Shown: in pieces, positions 8,347 through 16,000 of the stretch
Position numbering within the stretch: the first letter of the stretch is position 1
Layout: each line of letters opens with the position of its first letter
Origin: Candidatus Rifleibacteriota bacterium
GTDB lineage: Bacteria > Riflebacteria > Ozemobacteria > Ozemobacterales > Ozemobacteraceae
Assembly: GCA_017526725.1 (NCBI GenBank)
Contig: JAFXRA010000270.1
Coordinates: forward strand, 1-28,807
Length of the DNA: 28,807 bases
Direction of reading: 5' to 3'
Position numbers and translations under genes: made by a program
The notes under the pieces: model-generated
Database searches by the model: none
What the model saw: the letters and a program-made list of their open reading frames with translations, nothing else
Told to the model about the DNA's origin: nothing

Positions 8347-9453
8347 TTACATTTTGTGACCACATTCTGGGCAGAATTTTCCTTCAACTTCTGCACCACA
8401 TTCAGGGCACTTCTGAGCCTGATTTTGAGGCTTGCCACATTCTGGACAGAACTTGGCAGTTGCTTTAATCTGAGCACCGCAGCCTTTGCAAGCCACTGTT
8501 GCTACCTGTGGAACCTGAGGAGCTTGTGGCTGCTGCATTTGATTCTGCATCATATTCATGCCGCCGAATCCCATTCCAGCGCCTAAACCTGCACCAAGAC
8601 CCATGCCTACGCCCATACCGGCCATACCGTTCTGATTTGCAGCAGCGGCATTAAGAGCACGAAGCTGTTCCATGGTTGCATAATTTGCAATGCCTGCGCC
8701 GTTAATGTTAGCGAATTCATTGACTTTTGCTGCATCACCCTGAGCTTCAGCCATCTTGTCAGCGATTTTATCTATTCTTTCATGAGTCTTTTCATCGAAA
8801 TCAGTTCTTTCGATTCTGAAATCAGACATTTCAAAGCCGAGTTTCTTGAAATCTTCTGCAACAGCTTGTGAGAGCAAATCAGAGAGTTCCTGGATATGGC
8901 TGTCTATTTCAGAATAACTGTAACCGCTTTTTGCAAAAACACTGGTCATTGGAGCAAGAATACGACCAATAATATTTTTTCTAATGCTTGCTATAGTTAC
9001 AACTTCTGTATTGCTTGAGAAGTTAACAAAGAAATTTCTGATATCTGTAATATGGAAAGAGAAGTTTCCATGAGCAATCATTCCAACTGGGAATCTGTAT
9101 TTTGGATCATCGTATTTGATTGGGCCAGTGGTTCCCCATTTCTGGTCTACGAATTCAGTAGTTCTTACAAAATAAATATTAGCTTTATGTTCAGAAGTGA
9201 AGTTCTGCATAATATTCTTAATAGTTGTAAGGAAAGGAACGTTGCCTGTTCCAAGTTCGAATTTGCCCGGATAATCATGAATAGCTTTTATTTCGCCTTC
9301 ATAAAGGAATATAGCTGCTTGGCCAGGATTAACTATAAGCTTTGAACCATTTTTTAATTCATCGTTAGTGCCATCCCAACGCCAAATAAGTGTATCTGGA
9401 GAAGCATCTTTCCATTCAATAACGGACCTAGTTTGATTAGCCCAAAAACCCAT
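8347..9453 (-). CDS. SPFH domain protein with C-terminal double zinc ribbon (virion-core-protein-like)
   Basis: A 368-residue soluble protein with no signal peptide or membrane helix. Residues 1 to about 255 match the cytosolic SPFH group typified by Bacillus YdjI. It opens MGFWANQTRSVIEWKD, has WRWDGTNDELKNGSKLIVNPGQ split by ordinary variation, and ends in a charged helix (KIADKMAEAQGDAAKVNEF). A Gly/Met-rich then Gln/Pro-rich linker (about 275-318) follows. The C-terminus has four CxxC pairs (CKGC, CPEC, CPEC, CPEC), enough for two zinc ribbons. A strong GGAGGG site precedes the ATG, a near-consensus promoter lies at 9496-9524, and a terminator follows, so it is probably monocistronic. The YdjI-type proteins are linked to membrane-stress scaffolds; a role here is inferred only. 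It is the fourth SPFH gene in 5.1 kb. Confidence 0.88.
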   Translation of the reverse strand: MGFWANQTRSVIEWKDASPDTLIWRWDGTNDELKNGSKLIVNPGQAAIFLYEGEIKAIHDYPGKFELGTGNVPFLTTIKNIMQNFTSEHKANIYFVRTTEFVDQKWGTTGPIKYDDPKYRFPVGMIAHGNFSFHITDIRNFFVNFSSNTEVVTIASIRKNIIGRILAPMTSVFAKSGYSYSEIDSHIQELSDLLSQAVAEDFKKLGFEMSDFRIERTDFDEKTHERIDKIADKMAEAQGDAAKVNEFANINGAGIANYATMEQLRALNAAAANQNGMAGMGVGMGLGAGLGAGMGFGGMNMMQNQMQQPQAPQVPQVATVACKGCGAQIKATAKFCPECGKPQNQAQKCPECGAEVEGKFCPECGHKM

Positions 9454-9495
9454 AATTTCCCTCCAAAAAAAGTTAAATAAAATTACCTAAAAACT

Positions 9496-9524
9496 AGTAT
9501 AATAAATTTTGGGAATTATATCAA
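9496..9524 (-). promoter_or_regulatory. Sigma-70-like promoter of the SPFH/zinc-ribbon gene
   Basis: Read on the minus strand, TTGATA (9519-9524) and TATACT (9496-9501) are separated by exactly 17 bases. Each box differs from consensus at one position. The -10 box lies 42 bases upstream of the start codon at 9453. It overlaps the -10 box proposed for the divergent ankyrin gene. Confidence 0.7.
9498..9503 (+). promoter_or_regulatory. Candidate -10 box of the ankyrin-repeat gene
   Basis: A perfect TATAAT lies 31 bases upstream of the ATG at 9535, but the -35 region is poor (best TTAAAT with a 19-base spacer). It shares bases 9498-9501 with the -10 box of the opposite-strand promoter, so the two promoters would compete for polymerase. 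Confidence 0.4.
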
Positions 9525-9534
9525 GGAGTCTTTA

Positions 9535-10098
9535 ATGAATAAACTCTTAGAAGCATTAAATAAAAATGATGAAAACCTTGCTGTGGAACTAATTAATAAT
9601 GGCGAAAATGTGATGCAGAGGGATCCTACAGGAGTAACTCCGTTACATCTTGCTTCAAAACTTGGAATGGTTAAAGCTACAAAATTATTATTAGAAAAAG
9701 GTGCTGAAGTTGATGCATTAAATATGGACGGGGTTTCGCCTCTTCATCTTACTGCTGCCCGCGAAAAACCTGAAACATTTGCAATTTTATTGGCTCATGG
9801 AGCTGACCCAAGAAAAGTTGAGAGAGATGGCTGGACTCCTTTGCATTGGGCTGGTTTTAGAGGTTGTGTTCCCGTTATAGAGCAGCTTCTAAAATATGAT
9901 ATAGAATTAAATCTTGGTGATAATGATGGCTGGACACCTCTGCATTTGGCTGCCCAGCAAAACCATCCGGAAGCAGTAAAAGTTTTATTAAAAGCTGGTT
10001 GTGACCCTCATATAAAAAGCGTAGACAGCCAAACCCCATTGGATTTAGCTGTCTCACAGAATAACGAAGAAGTTATTAAAATACTGAGGAAGATTTAA
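9535..10098 (+). CDS. Ankyrin-repeat protein
   Basis: A 187-residue protein made almost wholly of ankyrin repeats. An N-terminal capping helix pair (MNKLLEALNKNDENLAVELI) is followed by repeats beginning at DPTGVTPLHLA (about 31), MDGVSPLHL (about 64), DGWTPLHWA (about 97) and DGWTPLHLAA (about 130), and a C-terminal cap DSQTPLDLA. The TPLH tetrapeptide and the LL-x-x-GA(D/E) turns are clear. There is no signal peptide or membrane segment, so it is probably a cytosolic protein-protein adaptor. AAGGAG lies 6 bases before the ATG. It is transcribed alone, divergent from the SPFH/zinc-ribbon gene and convergent with the M48 peptidase gene. Its binding partner cannot be predicted; the shared promoter region makes the SPFH protein a candidate only. 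Confidence 0.92.
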   Translation: MNKLLEALNKNDENLAVELINNGENVMQRDPTGVTPLHLASKLGMVKATKLLLEKGAEVDALNMDGVSPLHLTAAREKPETFAILLAHGADPRKVERDGWTPLHWAGFRGCVPVIEQLLKYDIELNLGDNDGWTPLHLAAQQNHPEAVKVLLKAGCDPHIKSVDSQTPLDLAVSQNNEEVIKILRKI

Positions 10099-10272
10099 GA
10101 TATAAGATGGAAGATCTTAGTTGTTTTAAATAGCTATAAGCTCTATGCTCTAAACTTTAAGCTAGAAAAACAGCATTATTGTCTGGCTTGTAGCTTATAG
10201 CTTAAGTCTTGAAGCTTTAATTAAAAACAACAAAAAACAACTACAACAAAAACTATCTTAAATCTTATATCT
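10098..10272. repeat. 175-bp imperfect palindrome (MITE-like or convergent terminator)
   Basis: The outer ends are a perfect 11-bp inverted repeat, AGATATAAGAT (10098-10108) and ATCTTATATCT (10262-10272). Inside is a second perfect 11-bp pair, AGCTATAAGCT (10132-10142) and AGCTTATAGCT (10192-10202). Between them, GTTGTTTTAAA-like sequence on the left is roughly mirrored by TTTAATTAAAAACAAC on the right. No reading frame is present. It fills the gap between two convergent genes. It could be a small non-autonomous element or an elaborate bidirectional terminator; no target-site duplication is obvious. Confidence 0.6.
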
Positions 10273-10280
10273 CAAGATTT

Positions 10281-10292
10281 GGTCTTATATCT
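10281..10292 (-). repeat. Inverted copy of the AGATATAAGACC repeat, left of the M48 cassette
   Basis: GGTCTTATATCT here is the exact reverse complement of AGATATAAGACC at 11550-11561. It ends 4 bases before the stop codon of the M48 peptidase gene. Together with the copy at 10262-10272 it forms the left side of a set of repeats that bracket the M48 gene and its 84-residue neighbour. Confidence 0.6.
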
Positions 10293-10296
10293 TTGT

Positions 10297-11196
10297 CTAT
10301 TTCTGTTCGGGGTCTGCTTTTGCTGTTGTTTCTGCAGATTGAGCTTGAACTTCTTCAATAGATATACCGGTTACATCAGTAAATTCACCTTTTGTAACCC
10401 AGTCATCCAGTTTTTTTGCTCTTAGAATAGTGAATGGATGAGACATTTTTGTTGTAATTAAAGCAATATAGGCCTGGTTAATAAAAGAAGCATCTGCTGC
10501 ATCTTCGTAAGTTTTTACCTGATTGAGAAATTCTGTTTCATCCATTTGAGCATAATGCTTCGGACTTGCTGCAGCCATTTTCATGAATGCTCTATTGGCA
10601 ATCTGTAGGCTTTGAGTGACAATAAGACCTGCTCGGTCAGCAGAAAGTTCTGATTTCCTTTCCCAATCGAAAATAGCAACTTCTAACCCTGTTCCAATTA
10701 ATCTGGAAAAACCTAAAGTGGCGCTTGCAACTATTTCAAGAACTAAAGCAAAATGTCTTGCCATTGTTTTATATAAAACATGACCACATTTTATGTGACC
10801 CAGTTCGTGACCAAGAATGAAGAAGAGTTCTTCTTTATCCATTGATTCCAGCAGACCGGAAGTTAAAACTATAAAGGGTTTGGTATCTCCATATGTAAAT
10901 GCATTGGGAACGGGGTTGGTGCTGATATATAAATCAGGAATAGCTACATCAAGTATTCCACAGGCAGTTTTAAGCATTTCTTGCAGTTCAGGCATCATTT
11001 TACCTGTAACATGAACATTGCTTGCCAGATTTGTAATTCTAAAAAACTGTTCAAAACCTATTTCCATAAGTTTTTTTACTAAGAATTCGAAACCAGGAAT
11101 TGCTTGTAATGCTGTTATAGCTTGTTGATCCCATTTGTGCTGAAAATGTTCTGCTTTTAAACCTGCAAATGTTTTATTGTTCTCAAAATTTCTCAA
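10297..11196 (-). CDS. M48-family zinc metallopeptidase (TTG start)
   Basis: A 299-residue protein with the gluzincin motif HELGHIKCGH (His130 and His134 zinc ligands, Glu131 catalytic) and the downstream ligand segment ELSADRAG (Glu183). These are the two hallmarks of M48 peptidases such as HtpX and Oma1. HtpX has clear membrane helices; here only weakly hydrophobic stretches (HFALVLEIVASATLGF) flank the active site, so it may be cytosolic or membrane-associated. The open frame reaches 11211, but the TTG there overlaps the ribosome binding site GGAGG (11205-11209). The TTG at 11196 lies 8 bases after it and is the likely start. The C-terminal 30 residues are polar and low-complexity. It follows the 84-residue membrane protein gene by 22 bases, so the two are likely co-transcribed. 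The substrate is unknown. Confidence 0.9.
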   Translation of the reverse strand: MRNFENNKTFAGLKAEHFQHKWDQQAITALQAIPGFEFLVKKLMEIGFEQFFRITNLASNVHVTGKMMPELQEMLKTACGILDVAIPDLYISTNPVPNAFTYGDTKPFIVLTSGLLESMDKEELFFILGHELGHIKCGHVLYKTMARHFALVLEIVASATLGFSRLIGTGLEVAIFDWERKSELSADRAGLIVTQSLQIANRAFMKMAAASPKHYAQMDETEFLNQVKTYEDAADASFINQAYIALITTKMSHPFTILRAKKLDDWVTKGEFTDVTGISIEEVQAQSAETTAKADPEQK

Positions 11197-11218
11197 TGCA
11201 TATACCTCCAATAAAATT

Positions 11219-11473
11219 CTAATAACCCAGCAGATACTGTATTAGTCTGACTATTTGAGTTATAAATATGCCAAAGAATAGAATCCACATTGGAAGACGA
11301 TAATACTTTCCATCTACAACATTCTTAGGATTCTCTTTTTGGCTGGAATCCTTTTGAAATTCTTCAGAGCCATCGTTATATTCTGTTATTAGTCTGGACC
11401 ATTTTCCAAACCCATAAAGCATAAAACAAATCAGCAGAATGAAGAGACAGAAATTTAGTATTACTATCCACAT
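11219..11473 (-). CDS. Small two-helix membrane protein of unknown function
   Basis: An 84-residue protein with a hydrophobic N-terminal helix (IVILNFCLFILLICFMLYGF), a polar middle with acidic and Lys residues (about 28-55), and a second helix (LPMWILFFGIFITQIVRL). I recognise no family. It is upstream of, and probably co-transcribed with, the M48 peptidase gene, so it could be a membrane anchor or regulator for that enzyme; this is inference from position only. No Shine-Dalgarno sequence is visible, and a promoter -10-like TAAAAT lies 6 bases before the ATG, which would give a leaderless or nearly leaderless transcript. Confidence 0.65.
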   Translation of the reverse strand: MWIVILNFCLFILLICFMLYGFGKWSRLITEYNDGSEEFQKDSSQKENPKNVVDGKYYRLPMWILFFGIFITQIVRLIQYLLGY

Positions 11474-11479
11474 GTTGTT

Positions 11480-11508
11480 ATTTTAATCTAAAGCTAGTTT
11501 GTAAACAA
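11480..11508 (-). promoter_or_regulatory. Candidate promoter giving a leaderless transcript for the 84-residue gene
   Basis: On the minus strand TTGTTT (11503-11508) and TAAAAT (11480-11485) are 17 bases apart. The -10 box ends 6 bases before the start codon at 11473, so transcription would begin at or next to the ATG. This agrees with the absence of a ribosome binding site. The -35 match is weak. Confidence 0.4.
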
Positions 11509-11542
11509 TACTTTTTTAGAAATAGCTTTATACCGTAAAATG

Positions 11543-11586
11543 AGATATAAGATATAAGACCAAAAATGGAGATATAAGAAATATCT
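11543..11586. repeat. Three copies of AGATATAAGA, right of the M48 cassette
   Basis: The 10-mer AGATATAAGA occurs at 11543-11552, 11550-11559 (overlapping) and 11570-11579. The last copy extends into a short hairpin, AGATAT-AAGAA-ATATCT (11570-11586), just beyond the stop of the deacetylase gene. The same 10-mer occurs at 10098 and, inverted, at 10263 and 10283, and I found it nowhere else in the window. Confidence 0.65.
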
Positions 11587-11589
11587 TCC

Positions 11590-12918
11590 TCACAATGCAT
11601 GTTTCAGAGCAATGAGTTCAGAAATAGTAACACATCTATAGCCCTCAGATTTTAATGCTCTTATGAGGGTTGGGAGCATTTTAGCAGCACCTGGATGGAT
11701 ATCGTGAAAAAGAATGATTCCACCAGGTTCAAAAGATTTCATTACCCTGTAAAGAATAACATCTGGGTTCTTGTTTTGCCAGTCGCGGCTGTCTGAATCC
11801 CATAAAATCTGATGCCATCCGTTTTCTTGAAGCATAGTTCTTACCCTTGCGCTTGTAGCTCCATATGGGGGTCTCACTATATTGCATCTTTTGCCTGTTA
11901 TTCCGGTAATCAGGTCATTGGTTTTTTTGAGTGATTTTAAGCCTGTTTCTGTAGTATTTTTTGCCAGGGAAATATGGTTCCAGGTATGATTGCCGACATC
12001 ATGACCTTCAGATGAAATCTGGCTTATAAGGTCCGGATAAGTTTCTGCTCTGTTTCCTACTACAAAAAATGTTCCTTTTGCGCCTTCTTTCTTCAGAATA
12101 CTTAAAACTTCTGGGGTAAGAGTGTGATGTGGCCCATCGTCAAATGTTAATGCAACGTATTTTTTATGGTCAGGAGCCTCAAAAGAACGAATGATTTTAC
12201 AGCATTCGTCAAAAGTTAAGGGCTTGAATTGTTTTATAGTTGTATTAGGCTTTTTTGCACTGCTCTTAGAAGATGATTTCGAAGAATCATCTGATTGAAT
12301 ACCATTTGGATAAATCGGTGTTAATTCAATATTACCAATTTCAACAGGAGGTTTGTAGCTTCCTAATGTCATAGTCGGTATATGTGTGTTTTTGGCGGCC
12401 ATTTTGGGAAAATATCCAAGCAGTTCCAACTGCTGTACCGCTGGTTGAAAATCCGGGCAGATTTCCAGGCAGGATTTAAAGTATTCCGCAGCTTTTGCTA
12501 TATTCTGGTCTTCCTTTTCCAGAGTTCCAAGATTATAGTATATTAAATGAGAGCGTTCATGCATTAAACCAGCTTTAAAAATCATCTTGGCTTCTTCTCT
12601 TCTGCCTTTTTGTTTTAGAGCAGAACCAAGATTGTTGTATAGATGGATATAATCTGGTCTGATTCCCATTCCATATTGCCAAAGCCTGATTGCATCTTCT
12701 AACTGACCAGCATTGGCATAAATAATACCAAGAGAATTTATCGCTGCCACATCACGAGGATTTCTTTTTACGCGTTCTCTCAATAGTTCAAAGTCTTTTT
12801 TTACATCAGGTGGAGTGTTATGTTCAAACGAGTTCCTTGCTGCTTGAGCAATTAAAGATATTTGAGTAAACAATATCATTAATATGAAGATTAAAACTTT
12901 ATTTATTCTTGTTTTCAT
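11590..12918 (-). CDS. Secreted TPR plus NodB-type polysaccharide deacetylase
   Basis: A 442-residue exported protein. A signal peptide (MKTRINKVLIFILMILFTQISLIAQAA split here as basic end, hydrophobic core, AQA cut) leads into about three TPR units (roughly 45-165; for example AINSLGIIYANAGQLEDAI). A Ser/Lys-rich linker follows, then a NodB domain from about residue 250. All NodB motifs are present: TFDDGP (about 256), the HTWNH metal site, RPPYG (about 347), WDSDSRDW and LFHDIH (about 402). These enzymes remove acetyl groups from N-acetylglucosamine polymers such as peptidoglycan or exopolysaccharide. The open frame extends to 12990, but the signal peptide, GGAAG 5 bases before this ATG and a promoter lying inside the longer frame all support 12918. 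The TPR part may dock it to an envelope complex. Confidence 0.9.
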   Translation of the reverse strand: MKTRINKVLIFILMILFTQISLIAQAARNSFEHNTPPDVKKDFELLRERVKRNPRDVAAINSLGIIYANAGQLEDAIRLWQYGMGIRPDYIHLYNNLGSALKQKGRREEAKMIFKAGLMHERSHLIYYNLGTLEKEDQNIAKAAEYFKSCLEICPDFQPAVQQLELLGYFPKMAAKNTHIPTMTLGSYKPPVEIGNIELTPIYPNGIQSDDSSKSSSKSSAKKPNTTIKQFKPLTFDECCKIIRSFEAPDHKKYVALTFDDGPHHTLTPEVLSILKKEGAKGTFFVVGNRAETYPDLISQISSEGHDVGNHTWNHISLAKNTTETGLKSLKKTNDLITGITGKRCNIVRPPYGATSARVRTMLQENGWHQILWDSDSRDWQNKNPDVILYRVMKSFEPGGIILFHDIHPGAAKMLPTLIRALKSEGYRCVTISELIALKHAL

Positions 12919-12961
12919 CATAACTTCCATCAAAAAGTTTTGTGACTGATTCATTGAGATT

Positions 12962-12990
12962 ATTTTACAGCATATAGAGTTAAGGTACAA
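12962..12990 (-). promoter_or_regulatory. Candidate promoter of the deacetylase gene
   Basis: On the minus strand TTGTAC (12985-12990) and TAAAAT (12962-12967) are separated by 17 bases. The -10 box is 43 bases upstream of the preferred ATG at 12918. The -35 match is only 3 of 6. Its position inside the longer open frame argues against a start at 12990. Confidence 0.4.
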
Positions 12991-13035
12991 GATGAAACAT
13001 TAATTTTAAATAAAAAACGTTATTTAGCTGTTTAA

Positions 13036-16000
13036 CTAATCATGAGTAAGTACGACCCGGAAACCTACATAGCTAAAACTTGAACTAGTTCCTTTTCCAT
13101 CTCTAGCAGCAGAACGATATCTTTTGTTTGGGTTTGATTGATAGTCTCCCCCTCTAATTATATATTGGTCACCTGTCGTTTTAACAGGGTCTATAACAGG
13201 GGCTGTTGGATAATCATCTGTTTCCCAGGTAGAGCTACGCTTATCTAAGCACCATTCTTGTACGTTACCGTGCATGTCATATAATCCCCAATTATTGGGC
13301 TTTTTTTCTCCTACCGGATGGGTTGTGTTTAAAGAAATTGATTTAAACCATGCAACTTCGTTTAAATTTTGGTCATAAGTTGATACAGTTGGATTAATAA
13401 CATTCGTACCATTATTTAAAGTCGTAGTAGTACCAGCTCTGCAAGCATATTCCCACTGGGCTTCTGTCGGCAAATCGAAGTGATAATCAGCAGGAACGCC
13501 GCTTGTTATATTTGTATTCAGCCAGGCGCAGAAATTTTTTGCATCGGCCCATTTTACTGTTTCTACTGGTTGATTTGCAGATGTGGTCGGTTTTTCGTTA
13601 GCCAGACCATCTTTAAAATTTGAAGGATTAGTATTCATTGCAGCAAAATACTGTTCCTGAGTAACCTCATAAATTCCCATATAAAAGTCTTTAGTTAATG
13701 TTACTTGATGCTGACTTTCGTTTACGCCGCGCTCTAACTCATCTACTGGACTGCCCATGATGAAGGTTCCCGCTGGACACTTTATCATTTTAAGGGTGAT
13801 ACCTGTAGAAAGTTCAAAAGATTTGCCTTCAAGCCAATGAGCAGTATATTCTCTATTGCCGGTTGAACCTTGTGGAATTGTAACTATCGTTGTTAAAGAA
13901 TCTATGTCTGTACCTGTCCAACCTGTAAAGATATAAAAATCACTGTTTGTATCACCAGTTCTAGTTGGAGGAGTCAATATAAAGCTATTGGTGTATCTAT
14001 TGTATGACAATGGATTACTAGTTGTACCATTGCTTAAATTATAGGTTATCTTATATTTGGGGGTGAAACTGGCTACGTATTGTCTGTTCCCTTCTGAGCC
14101 AGTATAAATAACAACTGACTTAGAAGCAGTTCCTTCGGGTATGTTCGTGCCTTCCCAGCCTAAGAAGTCATAACCTGGTTTGGTTGGGTTATTTAACATT
14201 ATATTTGCTGTATATTTGTTGTAGTTCTTAGGATTGTCTACTGTTAAAGAACCGTTGTTCAAAGTGTATTCGATAGTAAATCTTTGAGTGAAACTGGCTG
14301 TATAGGTTCTTGCACCATTTGAGCCCTTTGGAATAATAACTGTCAAAGAAGCAGTTCCTTCGGGTATGTTCGTGCCTTCCCAGCCTAAGAAGTCATAACC
14401 TGATTTAGTCGGGTTATTCAATATAAATGATAAGGTCGTAGTATCGTAACTATCTGGGTTTTCGGCCATTTCTCCTTCATAGGTATAAGTTATGGGGAAA
14501 ACTTCAGGTGCGTAGTTAGCTGTGTAAACCCTGTCCCCAACGGAACCCTTAGGTATGGTTACAACAAGATTATCTGAACCTTCAAGGTCAGTTCCGCTCC
14601 AGCCCTTAAACAAATAATAATCTTTTGCGGAAACAGGATTAGTTAAAGTTATATTAGCAGAAGCAATATCGTAAGTAGTAGGATTTGGGGTCGCAACATT
14701 CCCTTCACCAATATTGTATGTAATCGTATAAGTATCCAGGCTCCAGTTTGCGGTGTATTCTCTGTTGCCTGTTGATCCGTGAGGAATAAAAAATGTTTTT
14801 GACGCTGTGTCTAAGTCTGTTCCTGTCCAGCCTAAGAAAGTATAACCCGATTTGGTCGGATTAATCAGGAACAAATTGCCAGAATTAATGTTATAGCTGG
14901 TAGGATTGTTTGTCTCAACTTTTCCCCCATTCAGGTTGTAATTTATTGAATAGTTGATTGGTTGAGCGTTTGCCTGCATTACAACATCATAATACGGCAT
15001 TGTAAAAGTTGATTCTGTGACGTTGCCGGTCCAAAAGACAAATTCATAACCAGCAAGCATAGTGCAGGTTGCATTAACTGTCGAATCACTTTCATATAAC
15101 CCGCTGCCAATCACTTCATCTATACCTATGCCCTTGGTCAAAGTCACAGTATAACTATTCGTCGGGTTTTCTATCCAGTTGGCTGTATAAGACTTATCAC
15201 CTGTAGAACCTTGCTCAATTGTAACTATTGCTTGCGGTGTATTTATATCATCGCTTGTCCAGCCAATGAACTTGTAATAAGGTCTTGAAGGATTGTTTAA
15301 TTGTATTGTAGTAGAGGTTATATCGTAGGTTTCAGGGTTTGGAAGCGTAATATTCCCACCGTTTAAATGATAGGTAATGCTATAGCTTGTTGGCGTAAAA
15401 TTGGCTTTATAAGTTCTATTGCCTTTTGAACCATGTTTGATGGTAACAACCAGATTATTATTGCCTTTCAGGTCGGTTCCGCTCCAACCGATGAAGTCAT
15501 AACCCTCTTTGGTTGGGTTGTTAAGAGTGAATTCTGCTGTTGTTATGTCATATGATTCCGGATTAGGAACAGTTGTCTTGCCCCCATTATAATCATACTC
15601 TATATTGTATAATTCAGGCTTAGTAGTGAAATTGAAATCATTAAAAGTGGTGATGATAAAACCTTCTTTATTGTTAACATCGCCAATAGAAATAGTATAA
15701 GAGGTATTGTTCTGTAAATTCTCTTTAAAGCTAAGAGTCAGGGTTTTATCTTTCCAAACTTTAGATATTTTTGATGAATCTATATTAGAAACGCTTATTG
15801 CTTTGGCAATCTTTTCTTTTTCACTTTTATCAAAATCATAGTTGGAAGTAATAGTGAAAGTTGGATTCAATACATATAGGTTTTTGTCTTTATCTGCAAG
15901 GTTTGCATCATTCGAACTTAAAGTAATATTTATAGATTCAGCTTTTTTTAATGTATAGAATTCTGTGTATTTGTAGGGAATTATCTTTTCGGGGTCTACC

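Noticed and set aside
8356..9345. Plus-strand frames of 76 and 97 codons opposite the SPFH/zinc-ribbon gene
   Set aside because: They lie wholly within a well-supported gene, lack start signals and encode no recognisable domain.
10297..11211. M48 peptidase starting at the TTG at 11211
   Set aside because: That TTG overlaps the GGAGG ribosome binding site itself; the in-frame TTG at 11196, 8 bases after it, is the better start.
11590..12990. Deacetylase starting at 12990
   Set aside because: The added 24 residues would put a signal peptide in the interior and cover a candidate promoter; the ATG at 12918 has GGAAG 5 bases upstream.
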